NCBI GenBank assembly: GCA_964632305.1
Contig: CAZWBR010000009.1
Span: forward strand, 1-64,000
DNA from: CAZWBR01 sp964632305
GTDB lineage: Bacteria; Bacteroidota; Bacteroidia; Bacteroidales; Prolixibacteraceae
Length of the DNA stretch: 64,000 nt
Reading direction: 5' to 3'
Shown: piece after piece, positions 32,919 through 41,963 of the stretch
Layout: each line of letters opens with the position of its first letter
Numbering within the stretch: the stretch's first letter is position 1
The notes under the pieces: model-generated
Databases searched by the model: none
Told to the model about the DNA's origin: nothing
The model's input: the letters and a program-made list of their open reading frames with translations, nothing else
Translations under genes and position numbers: made by a program

Positions 32919-33689
32919 TTAATTCTTTTCCGGCAGGAAACGCCAGAAGCGTTTGGGCAGCAGTTGCCGGTGTAACTTATAGTTTTTACGTTCTTCGATA
33001 GTGATGGAGTGATAATACTTCCGCCAAAGCTGTTGAAACCGTATCTCCTCCGGATCGAGATAAGAATCGTAAAGCTGACCGGTCATCAGGTTCACCGGCA
33101 GGTTTTCGAAAGAGATACGCTCGGTCTCCTTTGATCTCAGATCGTAGCGAAACCCGTAATTCCGTTTCAGATCGTAGATGATCCATTCCTGATCGGCGAA
33201 CCGATCTTTAAAATGCGGAAGGCACAACGGTAAAACATTGTACAGCGGCGAGAAAGAGGCATAATAACCGCCATCGGACGTTTGCTGAAAACGGGTGAAC
33301 ATCTGGATGCGGTGGGCTTCGCGAACCACCTTACGGTGAAGCTTCGTCATCTCAAGCACCTCTGCCAGACTGAAATCGGTCTCGATATTGTGTTGCTTTT
33401 CGAGCATCGTGCGAACGTAGTTAAAGATCAGCATCGGTGTGCCGGGCAATTCCGACAGGAAGACCCGGTAGAGGCGGTGGGCATTTTCTTTGGAGGTCTT
33501 ACCTGCAATCTTATTCCAGACCCGCTCGGCTTTATCCTCTTCAGTCGGAATGAAAACCGTTTCGGCAAAGAGAAAGGGCTGGCTCTCCACCCCGTTGGCG
33601 ATCGCATCGGGGATGAGCTTCATCCGGTAACTCTCGAAGATGAGTGTCAGTAATCCCTCAAAGGTATTATCGAACTGGAAGAGCGTCAT
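32919..33689 (-). CDS. TIGR03915-family putative DNA repair protein (DUF4130)
   Basis: The 256-residue protein matches the TIGR03915/DUF4130 family: start TLFQFDNTFEGLLTLIFESY, a central SLAEVLEMTKLHRKVVREAHRIQMFTRF region and a C-terminal GFRYDLRS and PKRFWRFLPE. It always occurs with the TIGR03916 radical SAM protein, and here overlaps that gene by 4 bp (ATGA-type coupling). The pair is annotated as a putative DNA modification/repair system, but no reaction has been shown to my knowledge. Soluble. Confidence 0.92.
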   Translation of the reverse strand: MTLFQFDNTFEGLLTLIFESYRMKLIPDAIANGVESQPFLFAETVFIPTEEDKAERVWNKIAGKTSKENAHRLYRVFLSELPGTPMLIFNYVRTMLEKQHNIETDFSLAEVLEMTKLHRKVVREAHRIQMFTRFQQTSDGGYYASFSPLYNVLPLCLPHFKDRFADQEWIIYDLKRNYGFRYDLRSKETERISFENLPVNLMTGQLYDSYLDPEEIRFQQLWRKYYHSITIEERKNYKLHRQLLPKRFWRFLPEKN

Positions 33690-34972
33690 TGCAGGGTGGG
33701 GGATAGGGCAACCAATGGCGGGAAGAGCTGAAGCTGCACGGCGTCGGTTGGTTTTTCGCCGGTAAGCAGCAACTGACGGACCCGTTCGGGTTTCAGCTCC
33801 TGAACAGTGCGCGAGGGGCCCAGCTCGTTACAGGTAATAAAATATTGGGCCCGCTTCATCACCACCCCGATCTTTTTCAGATGAACGGAGTTGAGGCGTG
33901 AGTGTTTGCGGGCTTCCAGTATCAGTTGTGCCGATTTGGGCCCGATGCCCGGCACACGCAGCAGCAGATGAGGCTCCGCCTTGTTGATGTCGACCGGGTA
34001 GAGCCATGGATTGCGCAGGGCATAGGCCACCTTCGGATCGAGGGCCAGATCGAGATCGGGCTGATCGTCGCTGACAATCTCATCGACCTTAAAGCCGTAA
34101 AAACGCATCAGCCAATCGGCTTCGTAAAGCCGGTGCTCACGTTGCAGCGGGGGAGTCTTCAGAACCGGCAGCCGTTTGTCGTAATCGTTCACCGGTATAT
34201 AACCTGAATAGTAAACCCGTTTCATGTTACGGCGGACATAGAGCGCGTTGGCCAGCTTCAGCACCGTCCGGTCATTATCGTCGGTGGCCCCCACGATAAG
34301 TTGGGTACTCTGCCCGGCAGGAGAGAATTTGTCAACGTGTTGATGTTTACGACGGTCTTCTTTGTATTCCAGAATATTATCGGTGATCATGTGGATCGGC
34401 TTCAGGATCGACTCATAACTCTTATCGGGGGCGAGAAATTTAAGATTATTCTCCGAGGGGATCTCCATATTGACGCTCAGGCGATCGGCCCAGCGACCGG
34501 CTTCCCTGACCAGCTCGGGGCTTGAGCCGGGAATCACCTTCATATGGATATAGCCATTGTAGCGGTGCTGAAGCCGGAGCGTCTTCACCGCTTTGATCAT
34601 CTGCTCCATCGTGTATTCGGGATTGCGCAGGATGCCGGAGCTGAGAAACAATCCTTCGATATAATTGCGGCGGTAGAACCCGATGGTCAGCTCGGCAATC
34701 TCTTCCGGGGTGAAAGCGGTGCGCGGAACATCGTTGCTTTTGCGGTTGACACAGTAGGCACAATCGTAAATGCAATGGTTGCTCAGCATGATCTTCAGCA
34801 AAGAGATACAGCGGCCATCTTCCGTAAAACTGTGGCAAATACCCCAGGCAGAAGCATTGCCGATCCCCTCGCCCGAATTGGAACGCTGGGTCCCGCTTGA
34901 AGCGCAGGAGACGTCGTACTTCGCCGACTCGGCCAAAATCTTTAGTTTCTCAAATATCTTTTCCGAAATCAT
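33686..34972 (-). CDS. TIGR03916-family putative DNA modification/repair radical SAM protein
   Basis: The 428-residue protein has a radical SAM core with cluster ligands CIYDCAYCVNR (about residues 69-79), the FTPEEIAELTIGFYRRNYIEGLFLSSG segment of the family, and a C-terminal helix-hairpin-helix (RVPGIGPKSAQLILEARK, about residues 340-357) for DNA binding. It begins upstream of and overlaps the TIGR03915 gene, which it always accompanies. The combination of HhH and radical SAM suggests repair or modification of a DNA base; substrate unknown. Confidence 0.93.
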   Translation of the reverse strand: MISEKIFEKLKILAESAKYDVSCASSGTQRSNSGEGIGNASAWGICHSFTEDGRCISLLKIMLSNHCIYDCAYCVNRKSNDVPRTAFTPEEIAELTIGFYRRNYIEGLFLSSGILRNPEYTMEQMIKAVKTLRLQHRYNGYIHMKVIPGSSPELVREAGRWADRLSVNMEIPSENNLKFLAPDKSYESILKPIHMITDNILEYKEDRRKHQHVDKFSPAGQSTQLIVGATDDNDRTVLKLANALYVRRNMKRVYYSGYIPVNDYDKRLPVLKTPPLQREHRLYEADWLMRFYGFKVDEIVSDDQPDLDLALDPKVAYALRNPWLYPVDINKAEPHLLLRVPGIGPKSAQLILEARKHSRLNSVHLKKIGVVMKRAQYFITCNELGPSRTVQELKPERVRQLLLTGEKPTDAVQLQLFPPLVALSPTLQ

Positions 34973-35286
34973 CGTTCGGGGTGCCTTTACGATTGTTTTA
35001 TTAATTATTCAGGTAATGTTGTTTTGCAACTTATTTACAGTCAGTTACTACGCCGGATGTATAGTCCTGTTTTATAGTTCCTGAATTTACCAAAATTAGC
35101 CTTAAAAGAGATAGAAACTCCAAATTTATGCGAAGAAATTTATCAGCGGATATTTCCCCTGACAAATGTGAAAATCTACGCGTTCCAGTTTATTTAATAG
35201 ATTAATCTCTTGAATTTGACCATTATTTGTGGTAACTTTCTTTAAGTGAAAATTCGTATAGTCATTAATAAGGAAAGGAGGAATTT
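34973..35286. other. Intergenic region between divergent genes
   Basis: This is AT-rich, non-coding DNA that should hold two divergent promoters. The only clear element is a strong ribosome site at its right end (35274-35281). No repeat is seen. Confidence 0.5.
35274..35281 (+). promoter_or_regulatory. Strong Shine-Dalgarno (AAAGGAGG) before the YbaK gene
   Basis: AAAGGAGG lies 5 bp before the ATG at 35287. Full Shine-Dalgarno sequences are uncommon in Bacteroidota, so this one fixes the start. Confidence 0.7.
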
Positions 35287-35748
35287 ATGCCTGCAACAAA
35301 ATTGAAAGCCTTTTTGGACAGCCAGAACATTAAATACACTTCGATCCGTCACCCGGCTGCTTCAACAACTCAACGTATTGCCGCTACCACCCATATCCCG
35401 GGTAAAGAGCTGGCCAAAACCGTGATGGTTAAGATTGACGGAAAGATGGCCATGGCTGTACTTCCCTCTTCCCGGCATCTCAACCTCGAAATGCTGCGGG
35501 AAGCCGCTAAAGCCGAAAAAATCGAATTAGCCACCGAAATGGCCTTTGTCAACCTGTTCCCCGATTGCGAAGCAGGGGCGATGCCCCCCTTCGGTAATCT
35601 CTATGGGATGGATGTCTATGTCTCCCAATGCCTGTCGGAAGATGAAGAGATCTCCTTTAATGCGGGTACCCATACCGAACTGGTCAGAATGTCGTACAAG
35701 GATTTTGAAAAACTGGTGAAACCCCAGGTGGTTGATTTCAGCCGTTAG
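35287..35748 (+). CDS. YbaK/EbsC-family aminoacyl-tRNA deacylase
   Basis: The 153-residue protein covers the whole YbaK/ProXp fold: a helix with LDSQNIKYTSIRHP (about residues 9-22), GKELAKTVMVKIDGKMAMAVLP with the conserved Lys (about 42-60), a LNLEMLREAAKAEKIELATE segment, and the GxxPPFG-type loop AGAMPPFGNLYGMDVYV (about residues 95-111). These proteins remove wrongly attached amino acids from tRNA (Cys, Ala or others). A strong ribosome site precedes it and a terminator follows, so it is a single-gene unit. Confidence 0.9.
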   Translation: MPATKLKAFLDSQNIKYTSIRHPAASTTQRIAATTHIPGKELAKTVMVKIDGKMAMAVLPSSRHLNLEMLREAAKAEKIELATEMAFVNLFPDCEAGAMPPFGNLYGMDVYVSQCLSEDEEISFNAGTHTELVRMSYKDFEKLVKPQVVDFSR

Positions 35749-35756
35749 GAAGTTCT

Positions 35757-35793
35757 GAAAACCCTCTCCTCATCTTTGCAGGGAGGGTTTTTT
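35757..35793 (+). terminator. Terminator of the YbaK gene
   Basis: The stem AAAACCCTC-CCT/AGG-GAGGGTTTT is followed by a run of T, 9 bp after the stop. Confidence 0.8.
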
Positions 35794-36913
35794 CCTGACA
35801 GTCGTACTAAAGACCGGTTAATCATTGATCATTCAATAAGTCATTGCTTCTCCCTGTCGGACGAAACAGGAAGTGAAAATTCCTTTCTTACCCCTGACCG
35901 GGCGCTGCCACCCGACGATGGCGCTTACTCCCGCAGCTCAGCCGTCGATATCTGCTTTATTTTTTCTGTTGGAAACGGTGGTAAACGGAAAATCGTTCGG
36001 GAAAACTATCCCGACCAGATTATTATTGCCCTGAAAGTTGCCGGATTAATCATTAACATGAAGGGAAAGAAGAGCATTTGCCGCCTTACCCGCCCGGCCA
36101 GTGAAATCACCTTACTCGGTATCTGCAATGCCTTTGAACCCGGAATCTGCATCGCAAATCGCAGTTCACGTAACTGTCACTGCGGGACGGGCGATAGCTG
36201 CCCGGCCCACGACTTCCGGGGATCGCTTAACAACAAGATCATCGATCACCTCGGGAGTGTCACCCTTCACGATCATGCCGTTGAACGGAACGCGAAGCCG
36301 GACAAAATTGCTGCTCGTTGAAATCGATGATTCTCGCCCGTGATTCCGTCAGCCGATAAATCTGCTTTCTGCTTGTCCACTTCAGGATTGATCCGGTATG
36401 AGGGTGCCCGCCCTAAAAATGCCATCGCGGGCCGCCGGTTTTTTAGCCAATCCGTTTCCTTTGTTATATCGATTCAGATAAGCGGGTCGCAGGGCCCTTT
36501 TCGGTCAATCCGATGCGATAAGGAGGTGTAACCCTCTCGTCTGCTCCATGGTTTCTCCACTATTTCTATGGTCATTAAATGGTTATTGTACGCTAATTAA
36601 CCTCAGAATAACCGCACAATAACCACAGAATAACCGCAGAAGATCCGCAGAAGATACGGCGCAGGCAGGTCCGGATCGCCCGATTGAAGGATTTTATGAG
36701 CAAATTAAAAAAATCAATCCCGGCAGAAGAACAGAGGTCTCCTGTTTAAAGGATCGGAGGAAGAGATGGCTGAATGCCCGGGCAGATACGGGCCAGCGAT
36801 GTTCAGCCCAAAAATCGATATTCGGGAGATAAACCACATAGTCATAGATTAACAAAAACGGGAGCTCCCGACTAAACGGAAAGAACCCGGCTCAGGCCGG
36901 GCACACGCTCGAC
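35794..36913. other. Decayed region without intact genes
   Basis: About 1.1 kb of moderate-GC DNA has no frame with recognisable family motifs on either strand. On the minus strand around 36150-36310 a frame of natural-looking composition (RLRVPFNGMIVKGDTPEVID) is stopped in both directions and may be a gene relic. At 36601-36655 five 11-bp units (CCxCAxAATAA then CCGCAGAAGAT) occur in tandem. Frames that stay open elsewhere have no start context and odd composition. Confidence 0.5.
36601..36655. repeat. Five 11-bp units in tandem
   Basis: The units CCTCAGAATAA, CCGCACAATAA, CCACAGAATAA, CCGCAGAAGAT and CCGCAGAAGAT follow one another without gaps, an exact 11-bp period. Confidence 0.75.
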
Positions 36914-37051
36914 ATGGCCGGCCTGAACGGGCAACCCTGCACCCTCTGCCCGGTTCGCAACGTGAAATGCATCTCCGGTTTCGATATCCGCGAACGGGTG
37001 ACGGATATTGCCCGGCTCAAAGAGGTGCCCGGCGAATTCCTGATCGGATAG
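36914..37051 (+). pseudogene. Small Cys-rich ORF, likely 3' remnant of a lost gene
   Basis: A frame of 45 residues from an ATG contains QPCTLCPVRNVKCISGFDIR followed by an amphipathic helix and ends GEFLIG. The C-x2-C-x6-C spacing and natural composition suggest the metal-binding C-terminus of a once longer protein, as the frame is short and sits in a decayed region. The family is not recognised. It could also be a genuine small protein. Confidence 0.35.
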
Positions 37052-37176
37052 AAGTTTTTTCGAACAGATGATTTAAGAGGCTGATCTTTTATGGTCGGAC
37101 TTTTTTTATTCCCGGGGATAATCCTGATTTGGATTGCAAAATAGCTGTTAGCCGGATTGGTAAAGGTTATCGTCTT

Positions 37177-37971
37177 TCAGCGGAGCATCACCCCGCTGGC
37201 CATCCGCCCGGTTTTGGCGCCGTCGCGGCGGGCCGAGAAGAAGAGGTCGGGATGGGAGAAGCTGCAGAGGCCCAGCGTCTCGATCCTGTCGTCGCGCAGT
37301 CCGGCTTCGGTAAGTTGGTCACGGTTGGCATTCCAAAGATTCAGCAACCGCTTGTCGGGCTTTCCGTTAGGGGAATAATGGCGGGATTCGAACTGTTGCC
37401 ACACCTCTTCGCCTACCTCATAAACGCCGGGACTGATCGAAGGGCCGATTCCCGCAAGGAGTTCTTCGGGCTTGCATCTGAACTCTTCCACCATCTTCCT
37501 TACCGCGATAGCCGCGATCCGCTGAACGGTTCCCCTCCAGCCGGCATGGATGGACGCGGCAACTTGCCGGTTGGGATCGTAGAGCAGCACCGGGACACAG
37601 TCGGCCGTTTTCACGGCGATGCATACTCCCTTTATATCGGTGATCAGCGCATCGGTCTCGTTGAGGAACCGGGCACGTTGCTCCTCGTTCAGGGCCAGGA
37701 AACGGTCGTCGATGATTTTCACGGTAGCGGTATGGGTCTGTTTCGGAAAGATCAGTTGCGCGGGTCCGATGCCCAGCTCGCGGCAGAGCAGTTGCCGGTT
37801 CTGCAGTACCTGTTCGCGCGCATCGCCCGAGTTGAAACCCAGGTTCAGCGAGGCATAGTTCCCATCACTACATCCGCCCGGGCGGCCGGTGGCGAAATGA
37901 AGCAGTTCCTTTCTTTCGGCCAGATTACCAAAATGGAAGAGATTTATTCCCTGATCTTTGCTGTTGAACAT
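37177..37971 (-). CDS. pgeF: Peptidoglycan editing factor / polyphenol oxidase-type laccase
   Basis: This 264-residue YfiH/PgeF-family protein has the metal ligands in FPKQTHTATV (about residue 72), KTADCVPVLLYD (about residue 121) and ASIHAGWRGTV (about residue 138), with a C-terminal RDDRIETLGLCSFS and FFSARRDG. PgeF hydrolyses wrongly incorporated amino acids from peptidoglycan precursors; the family also has purine nucleoside phosphorylase and copper-oxidase activities in vitro. Cytoplasmic, normal length, single gene. Confidence 0.93.
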   Translation of the reverse strand: MFNSKDQGINLFHFGNLAERKELLHFATGRPGGCSDGNYASLNLGFNSGDAREQVLQNRQLLCRELGIGPAQLIFPKQTHTATVKIIDDRFLALNEEQRARFLNETDALITDIKGVCIAVKTADCVPVLLYDPNRQVAASIHAGWRGTVQRIAAIAVRKMVEEFRCKPEELLAGIGPSISPGVYEVGEEVWQQFESRHYSPNGKPDKRLLNLWNANRDQLTEAGLRDDRIETLGLCSFSHPDLFFSARRDGAKTGRMASGVMLR

Positions 37972-38175
37972 TCCTTCAGCTTAAATATTTCCGTTAAATT
38001 TAGGGTCAAAATTACGAACCTTATTTTGAATTAAGGCATCCTGACGGTAAAATTGAATTGAGGACTAAAATACCTCAGGTTCAGGCTCAAGAACAAAGGG
38101 CTTAAGGTTTTCCGGCTAAAGCCGGAAGCTGAAAGGATGGGATTCATATGAAGGTGAGAAGCGATAAAGAAAACT

Positions 38176-38865
38176 ATGGATATTAAAATTCTTCAGTTGT
38201 TGGAGGGGGCCCGGCAGGCCAGTGGATTGACCGTGGTGATCGATGTCTTTCGGGCCTTTTCGACGGCCTGCTACCTCTACGGGGCGGGGGCCGAACGGAT
38301 CTTCCCGGTAGGGGAGGTCGAACAGGCTTTCCGGCTGAAAGAGCAGTTCCCCGATGCGGTTTTATTGGGTGAACGGCACGAACGGAAGGTGCCGGGCTTC
38401 GATTATGGCAACTCGCCCACCCATATCGCCGGTCTCGATCTGAAAGGTCGGACCGTGATCATGACCACCAGCTCGGGGACCCGGGGCATTGCCAGCGCCA
38501 CCGGCGCCGAAGAGATTATTACCGGCAGTTTTGTCAATGCCGGGGCGATCGTCCGCTATATCCGGCACCGATCACCGGCCACGGTGAGCCTGGTTTGTAT
38601 GGGGTATGAAGGGCATACCCCCACCCAGGAGGACACATTTCTGGCTGAATATGTAAAGGCTAAGCTAACCGGCGATAAAGTTGATTTTGAAGAGATGAAG
38701 GAGATCCTTCGCACCGGCGACGGCGCCCGGTTGATCGATCCGGCCAATCACGAATGGTCGCCCGCCACCGATTTCGACCTCTGCCTCGATCCCGACCGTT
38801 TCGACTTTGTGTTGAAAATTGTCCGTGAGGACGGGGTAGACCGCCTGGAGAAGATTCCCTTTTAA
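38176..38865 (+). CDS. comB: 2-phosphosulfolactate phosphatase family protein
   Basis: The 229-residue protein carries the ComB landmarks VIDVFRAFSTACYLYGAGA (about residues 21-39), LLGERHERKVPGFDYGNSP (about residues 57-75), MTTSSGTRGI (about 93-102) and VCMGYEGHTPTQEDTFLAEY (about 135-155). In methanogens ComB dephosphorylates phosphosulfolactate on the way to coenzyme M; in bacteria lacking coenzyme M, as here, the substrate is uncertain, possibly sulfolactate. Single gene, convergent with the deoxynucleoside kinase. Confidence 0.9.
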   Translation: MDIKILQLLEGARQASGLTVVIDVFRAFSTACYLYGAGAERIFPVGEVEQAFRLKEQFPDAVLLGERHERKVPGFDYGNSPTHIAGLDLKGRTVIMTTSSGTRGIASATGAEEIITGSFVNAGAIVRYIRHRSPATVSLVCMGYEGHTPTQEDTFLAEYVKAKLTGDKVDFEEMKEILRTGDGARLIDPANHEWSPATDFDLCLDPDRFDFVLKIVREDGVDRLEKIPF

Positions 38866-38886
38866 TAAAGATTCCTTTTTTATTTA

Positions 38887-39531
38887 TCAGAACAAGCCGT
38901 GGAGCTGGGCATCGATACGGTCGATCACCTTGCTCAGGTCCTCGGCATTGTCGGCAAAGTTCAGTTCGTCGACATTGATGATCAGTATTTTGCCCAGGTT
39001 GTAGCGTGAGGCCCAGGCCTCATAGCGCTGGTTGAGCTGGTTGAGATAATCGATCCGAATGGTGTTCTCGTATTCGCGGCCACGTCGTTGAATTTGTTTG
39101 ACCAGCGTCGGGACGGAGGCCCTTAAATAGATCACCAGATCAGGAGCCTGGATCAGCTTGCCCATCAGGTTAAAGAGATCGTGATAGTTCTCAAAGTCAC
39201 GGGTACTCATCAGTCCCATCTCGTGAAGGTTAGGGGCGAATATTTCGGCATCCTCGTAGATGGTACGGTCCTGGATCACGGTCTTGCCCGAATGACGAAT
39301 ATCGAGAATCTGGCTGAATCGTTTGTTCAGGAAATAGATTTGCAGGTTAAACGACCAGCGTTGCATGTCGTGGTAGAAATCGTTGAGATAGGGATTACAC
39401 TCGACATCTTCGTAATGAGGGTTCCATCCGAAATGTTTGGCTAGCAGGGTCGTCAGGGTCGTTTTCCCGGCGCCGATATTTCCGGCTATCGCGATATGCA
39501 TATTGGTTTGATCTCTTTTCTGTTCTTTCAT
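38887..39531 (-). CDS. Deoxynucleoside kinase
   Basis: This kinase phosphorylates deoxyadenosine/deoxyguanosine (or related) for salvage. The P-loop is IAIAGNIGAGKTTL, followed by HYEDVECNPYLNDFYHDMQRWSFNLQIYFLNKRFSQ with the catalytic Glu, QDRTIYEDAEIFA, YLRASVPTLVKQIQRRGREYE (LID Arg residues) and a helical tail. I chose the ATG that gives MKEQKRDQTNMHIAI; the Met just before the P-loop (39501) is equally possible, and a frame start at 39597 adds an unlikely leader. Confidence 0.9.
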   Translation of the reverse strand: MKEQKRDQTNMHIAIAGNIGAGKTTLTTLLAKHFGWNPHYEDVECNPYLNDFYHDMQRWSFNLQIYFLNKRFSQILDIRHSGKTVIQDRTIYEDAEIFAPNLHEMGLMSTRDFENYHDLFNLMGKLIQAPDLVIYLRASVPTLVKQIQRRGREYENTIRIDYLNQLNQRYEAWASRYNLGKILIINVDELNFADNAEDLSKVIDRIDAQLHGLF

Positions 39532-39660
39532 GGGATAAATATTTTGGTCGATCCCGATCAAAACCTGGGGCCGGGGAATATTCTTGTCAAGAAACACCTT
39601 CCGGTCTTTAGCTTTGTCGCAGATTGATTTAATGGTTAGCGATTAATAAGGACTTAAGTT

Positions 39661-41184
39661 TTAACCAAGCCGGCGATGGATTGCCAGCAACTCGTCGAGG
39701 TACTCGCGGTTGTTGGCCAGACGGGGCACCTTGTTCTGGCCGCCCACTTTACCCCGTTCGCGCATCCATTGCAGGAAGGTGCCGTCGGCCACAGCCATAA
39801 CGTGCGGTCTTTCCAGCGTGACACTCTTGTAACGTTTGGCTTCGTAATCCGAATTGACCTCCTGGAGCTTCAGATCGAGCGCATCGGTGAATTTTTCCAG
39901 ACTGTCGGGGGGGGTATCAAATTCGATGAGCCACTGGTGAGCTCCTTTGTGCTGGCTTTCACTCATGAAGATCGGTCCGGCAGTGTATTCGCGGATGATT
40001 GCCCCGGTGGCGGCACAGGCTTGGGCCAGTGCTTTCTCGGCATTATCGATGATGATCTCTTCGCCGAAAGCGTTGATGAACGATTTGGTCCGCCCGGTGA
40101 TCCTGATCTTATAAGGATCACGCGAGGTAAACATCACCGTGTCGCCGATCATGTAGCGCCACAACCCTCCGTTGGTGGAGATGATGATGGCATAATTGAC
40201 TCCCGTTTCCACTTCCCATAATGGCAGGGCTTTGGGGTTGGGCGAGTCGATCTCGCTCATCGGGATAAACTCGTAGAAGACGCCGTAGTCGAGCATCAGC
40301 AGCATGTCGGAGGTCGAAGGATCGTCCTGTATGGCGAAGAACCCTTCCGACGCGTTATAGGTCTCCATGTAGCGCATCTTATCCGAAGGGATAATCTTCC
40401 TGTATTGTTCGCGGTAGGGTTCGAAATTGATCCCTCCGTGGATAAAGACCTCGAGGTTGGGCCACACTTCGAGGATATTCGATTTACCGGTATAGTCGAG
40501 CACATATCTCAACAGGACGAGGTACCAGGAAGGAACCCCCGCGAAGGAGGTGACGTTGTCCTGGATCGAGGTCTTGGCTATCTCCTCGATCTTCTTCTCG
40601 AACTGTTCGATCAGTGCGATCTCGGTGGGAGGGGTGCGGTGAAAATCGGTCCAGAACGGCAGGTTCTCAATCATGATGGCCGAGAGGTCGCCGTAATAGG
40701 AGTTGTTGTTCAGGTTACTGACGCGGTGGCTGCCCCCGAGGGTCAGGCTTTTGCCGTAAAGTACGCGGGCGTTGGGATAATTGCGGTGGTAGATGGCCAG
40801 CACGTCCTTCCCGCCACGGAAATGGCAATCCTCGAGCGAATCTTTCGAAACGGGGATAAACTTACTCTTGGCGTTGGTAGTTCCCGACGATTTGGCAAAC
40901 CATTTGATCTCGCCCGGCCAGAGCACATTCTTGGTCCCCTCGATCATCCGGGTGATATAGGGTTCCATCTGCTCGTAGCGGCTGATGGGCACCTGTTCGC
41001 TGTATTCTTTCCACCGGTCAATCTTCTCGTAACCATATTTCTTCCCCCATTCGGTCTTCTCGGCCGTATGCAGCAAATCGAATAGCACCTCTTCCTGAAT
41101 CTCGCGGGCATGCTCGCGGTAGAGTTCAATCTGGTAGATACGTTTGTAATTGACCCAATTGATGATGGAATTAACAATAGCCAT
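39661..41184 (-). CDS. GH3 auxin-responsive-promoter family protein (acyl-amide synthetase fold)
   Basis: This bacterial GH3-family protein has about 507 residues from the chosen ATG (AIVNSIINWVNYKRI); an upstream ATG adds 18 unconserved residues. The adenylate-forming motifs of the family are present: KSSGTTNAKSKFIPVS (about residues 101-116), YNASEGFFAIQ (about residues 275-285), then FTNGGLWRYMIGDTVMFTS-like sequence and the C-terminal hinge GRTKSFINAFGEEI. In plants GH3 enzymes join amino acids to acyl acids; the bacterial substrate is unknown. Cytosolic. Confidence 0.9.
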   Translation of the reverse strand: MAIVNSIINWVNYKRIYQIELYREHAREIQEEVLFDLLHTAEKTEWGKKYGYEKIDRWKEYSEQVPISRYEQMEPYITRMIEGTKNVLWPGEIKWFAKSSGTTNAKSKFIPVSKDSLEDCHFRGGKDVLAIYHRNYPNARVLYGKSLTLGGSHRVSNLNNNSYYGDLSAIMIENLPFWTDFHRTPPTEIALIEQFEKKIEEIAKTSIQDNVTSFAGVPSWYLVLLRYVLDYTGKSNILEVWPNLEVFIHGGINFEPYREQYRKIIPSDKMRYMETYNASEGFFAIQDDPSTSDMLLMLDYGVFYEFIPMSEIDSPNPKALPLWEVETGVNYAIIISTNGGLWRYMIGDTVMFTSRDPYKIRITGRTKSFINAFGEEIIIDNAEKALAQACAATGAIIREYTAGPIFMSESQHKGAHQWLIEFDTPPDSLEKFTDALDLKLQEVNSDYEAKRYKSVTLERPHVMAVADGTFLQWMRERGKVGGQNKVPRLANNREYLDELLAIHRRLG

Positions 41185-41397
41185 TTGCCTGGTAAGATTA
41201 TATTCGTTATATTGGTTTTTCGTTCCTGAAATTAGCAATTTTTAGCCGGATAGACCTTCATTCTGCAATATTTCAATAATTTTATTCCCTGCAAATTTAA
41301 TTACTTTATCTAAAAGAAAGCTCCCCTGTGAGAAGTTCGGTCGGGGGGAGATAAAATATAGGTGATCCACTGATCCTTTAAACATTAGTAACAGTTT

Positions 41398-41925
41398 ATG
41401 AATGTAACAGATATTATTCTGGTGGTTATTTTGATCGCGGCTGCGGTACGCGGATTTATCAAAGGTTTCTTCGTCGAGTTTGCCTCGGTGGCGGCGCTGG
41501 TTTTGGGCATCTGGGGCGCGATCGAATTCTCGGGGATGGTGCGCGAATGGCTGGCCGGCTCGATGAACTGGAAGCCCGAATCGATCCGGCTGGTGGCGTT
41601 TATCCTGGTCTTCGTCGTGGTGGTGGTTATCGTCCATCTTCTGGCCGGTCTGGTCGAGAAGTTTGTCAAGGCCATCGCATTGGGGATCTTTAGCCGGCTT
41701 GCAGGTGCGATCTTCGGGGCGTTGAAAGCAGCCTTTATCCTCAGTATCCTGATGCTGATCGTTACGCGGATCGAGGATTACCGGATTACCATCGTTCCCG
41801 AGAGCGTGAAAAAGGAATCACGCCTTTACCGGCCGATCGAGAAGTTTGCCCCCAACGTGCTGCCGTTTCTGAAATCGGGCAAAAGCGCCCCGGAAAACGG
41901 GCAGAAGAAAGAGGTGCTGGTGTAA
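41398..41925 (+). CDS. CvpA-family membrane protein
   Basis: The 175-residue protein has four hydrophobic segments (about 4-22, 26-44, 60-80, 101-124). The first pair carries the CvpA landmark ILVVILIAAAVRGFIKGFFVE and the last FSRLAGAIFGALKAAF. CvpA is linked to colicin V production, biofilm and envelope stress, mechanism unclear. The C-terminal 50 residues are hydrophilic. Single gene. Confidence 0.9.
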   Translation: MNVTDIILVVILIAAAVRGFIKGFFVEFASVAALVLGIWGAIEFSGMVREWLAGSMNWKPESIRLVAFILVFVVVVVIVHLLAGLVEKFVKAIALGIFSRLAGAIFGALKAAFILSILMLIVTRIEDYRITIVPESVKKESRLYRPIEKFAPNVLPFLKSGKSAPENGQKKEVLV

Positions 41926-41963
41926 AACAGTTTAAACGGCGGTTTTATTATTTTTGCAGTCGT

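Noticed and set aside
35776..36321. 181-codon plus-strand frame
   Set aside because: It starts inside the terminator of the YbaK gene, has composition unlike a real protein and no recognisable motif.
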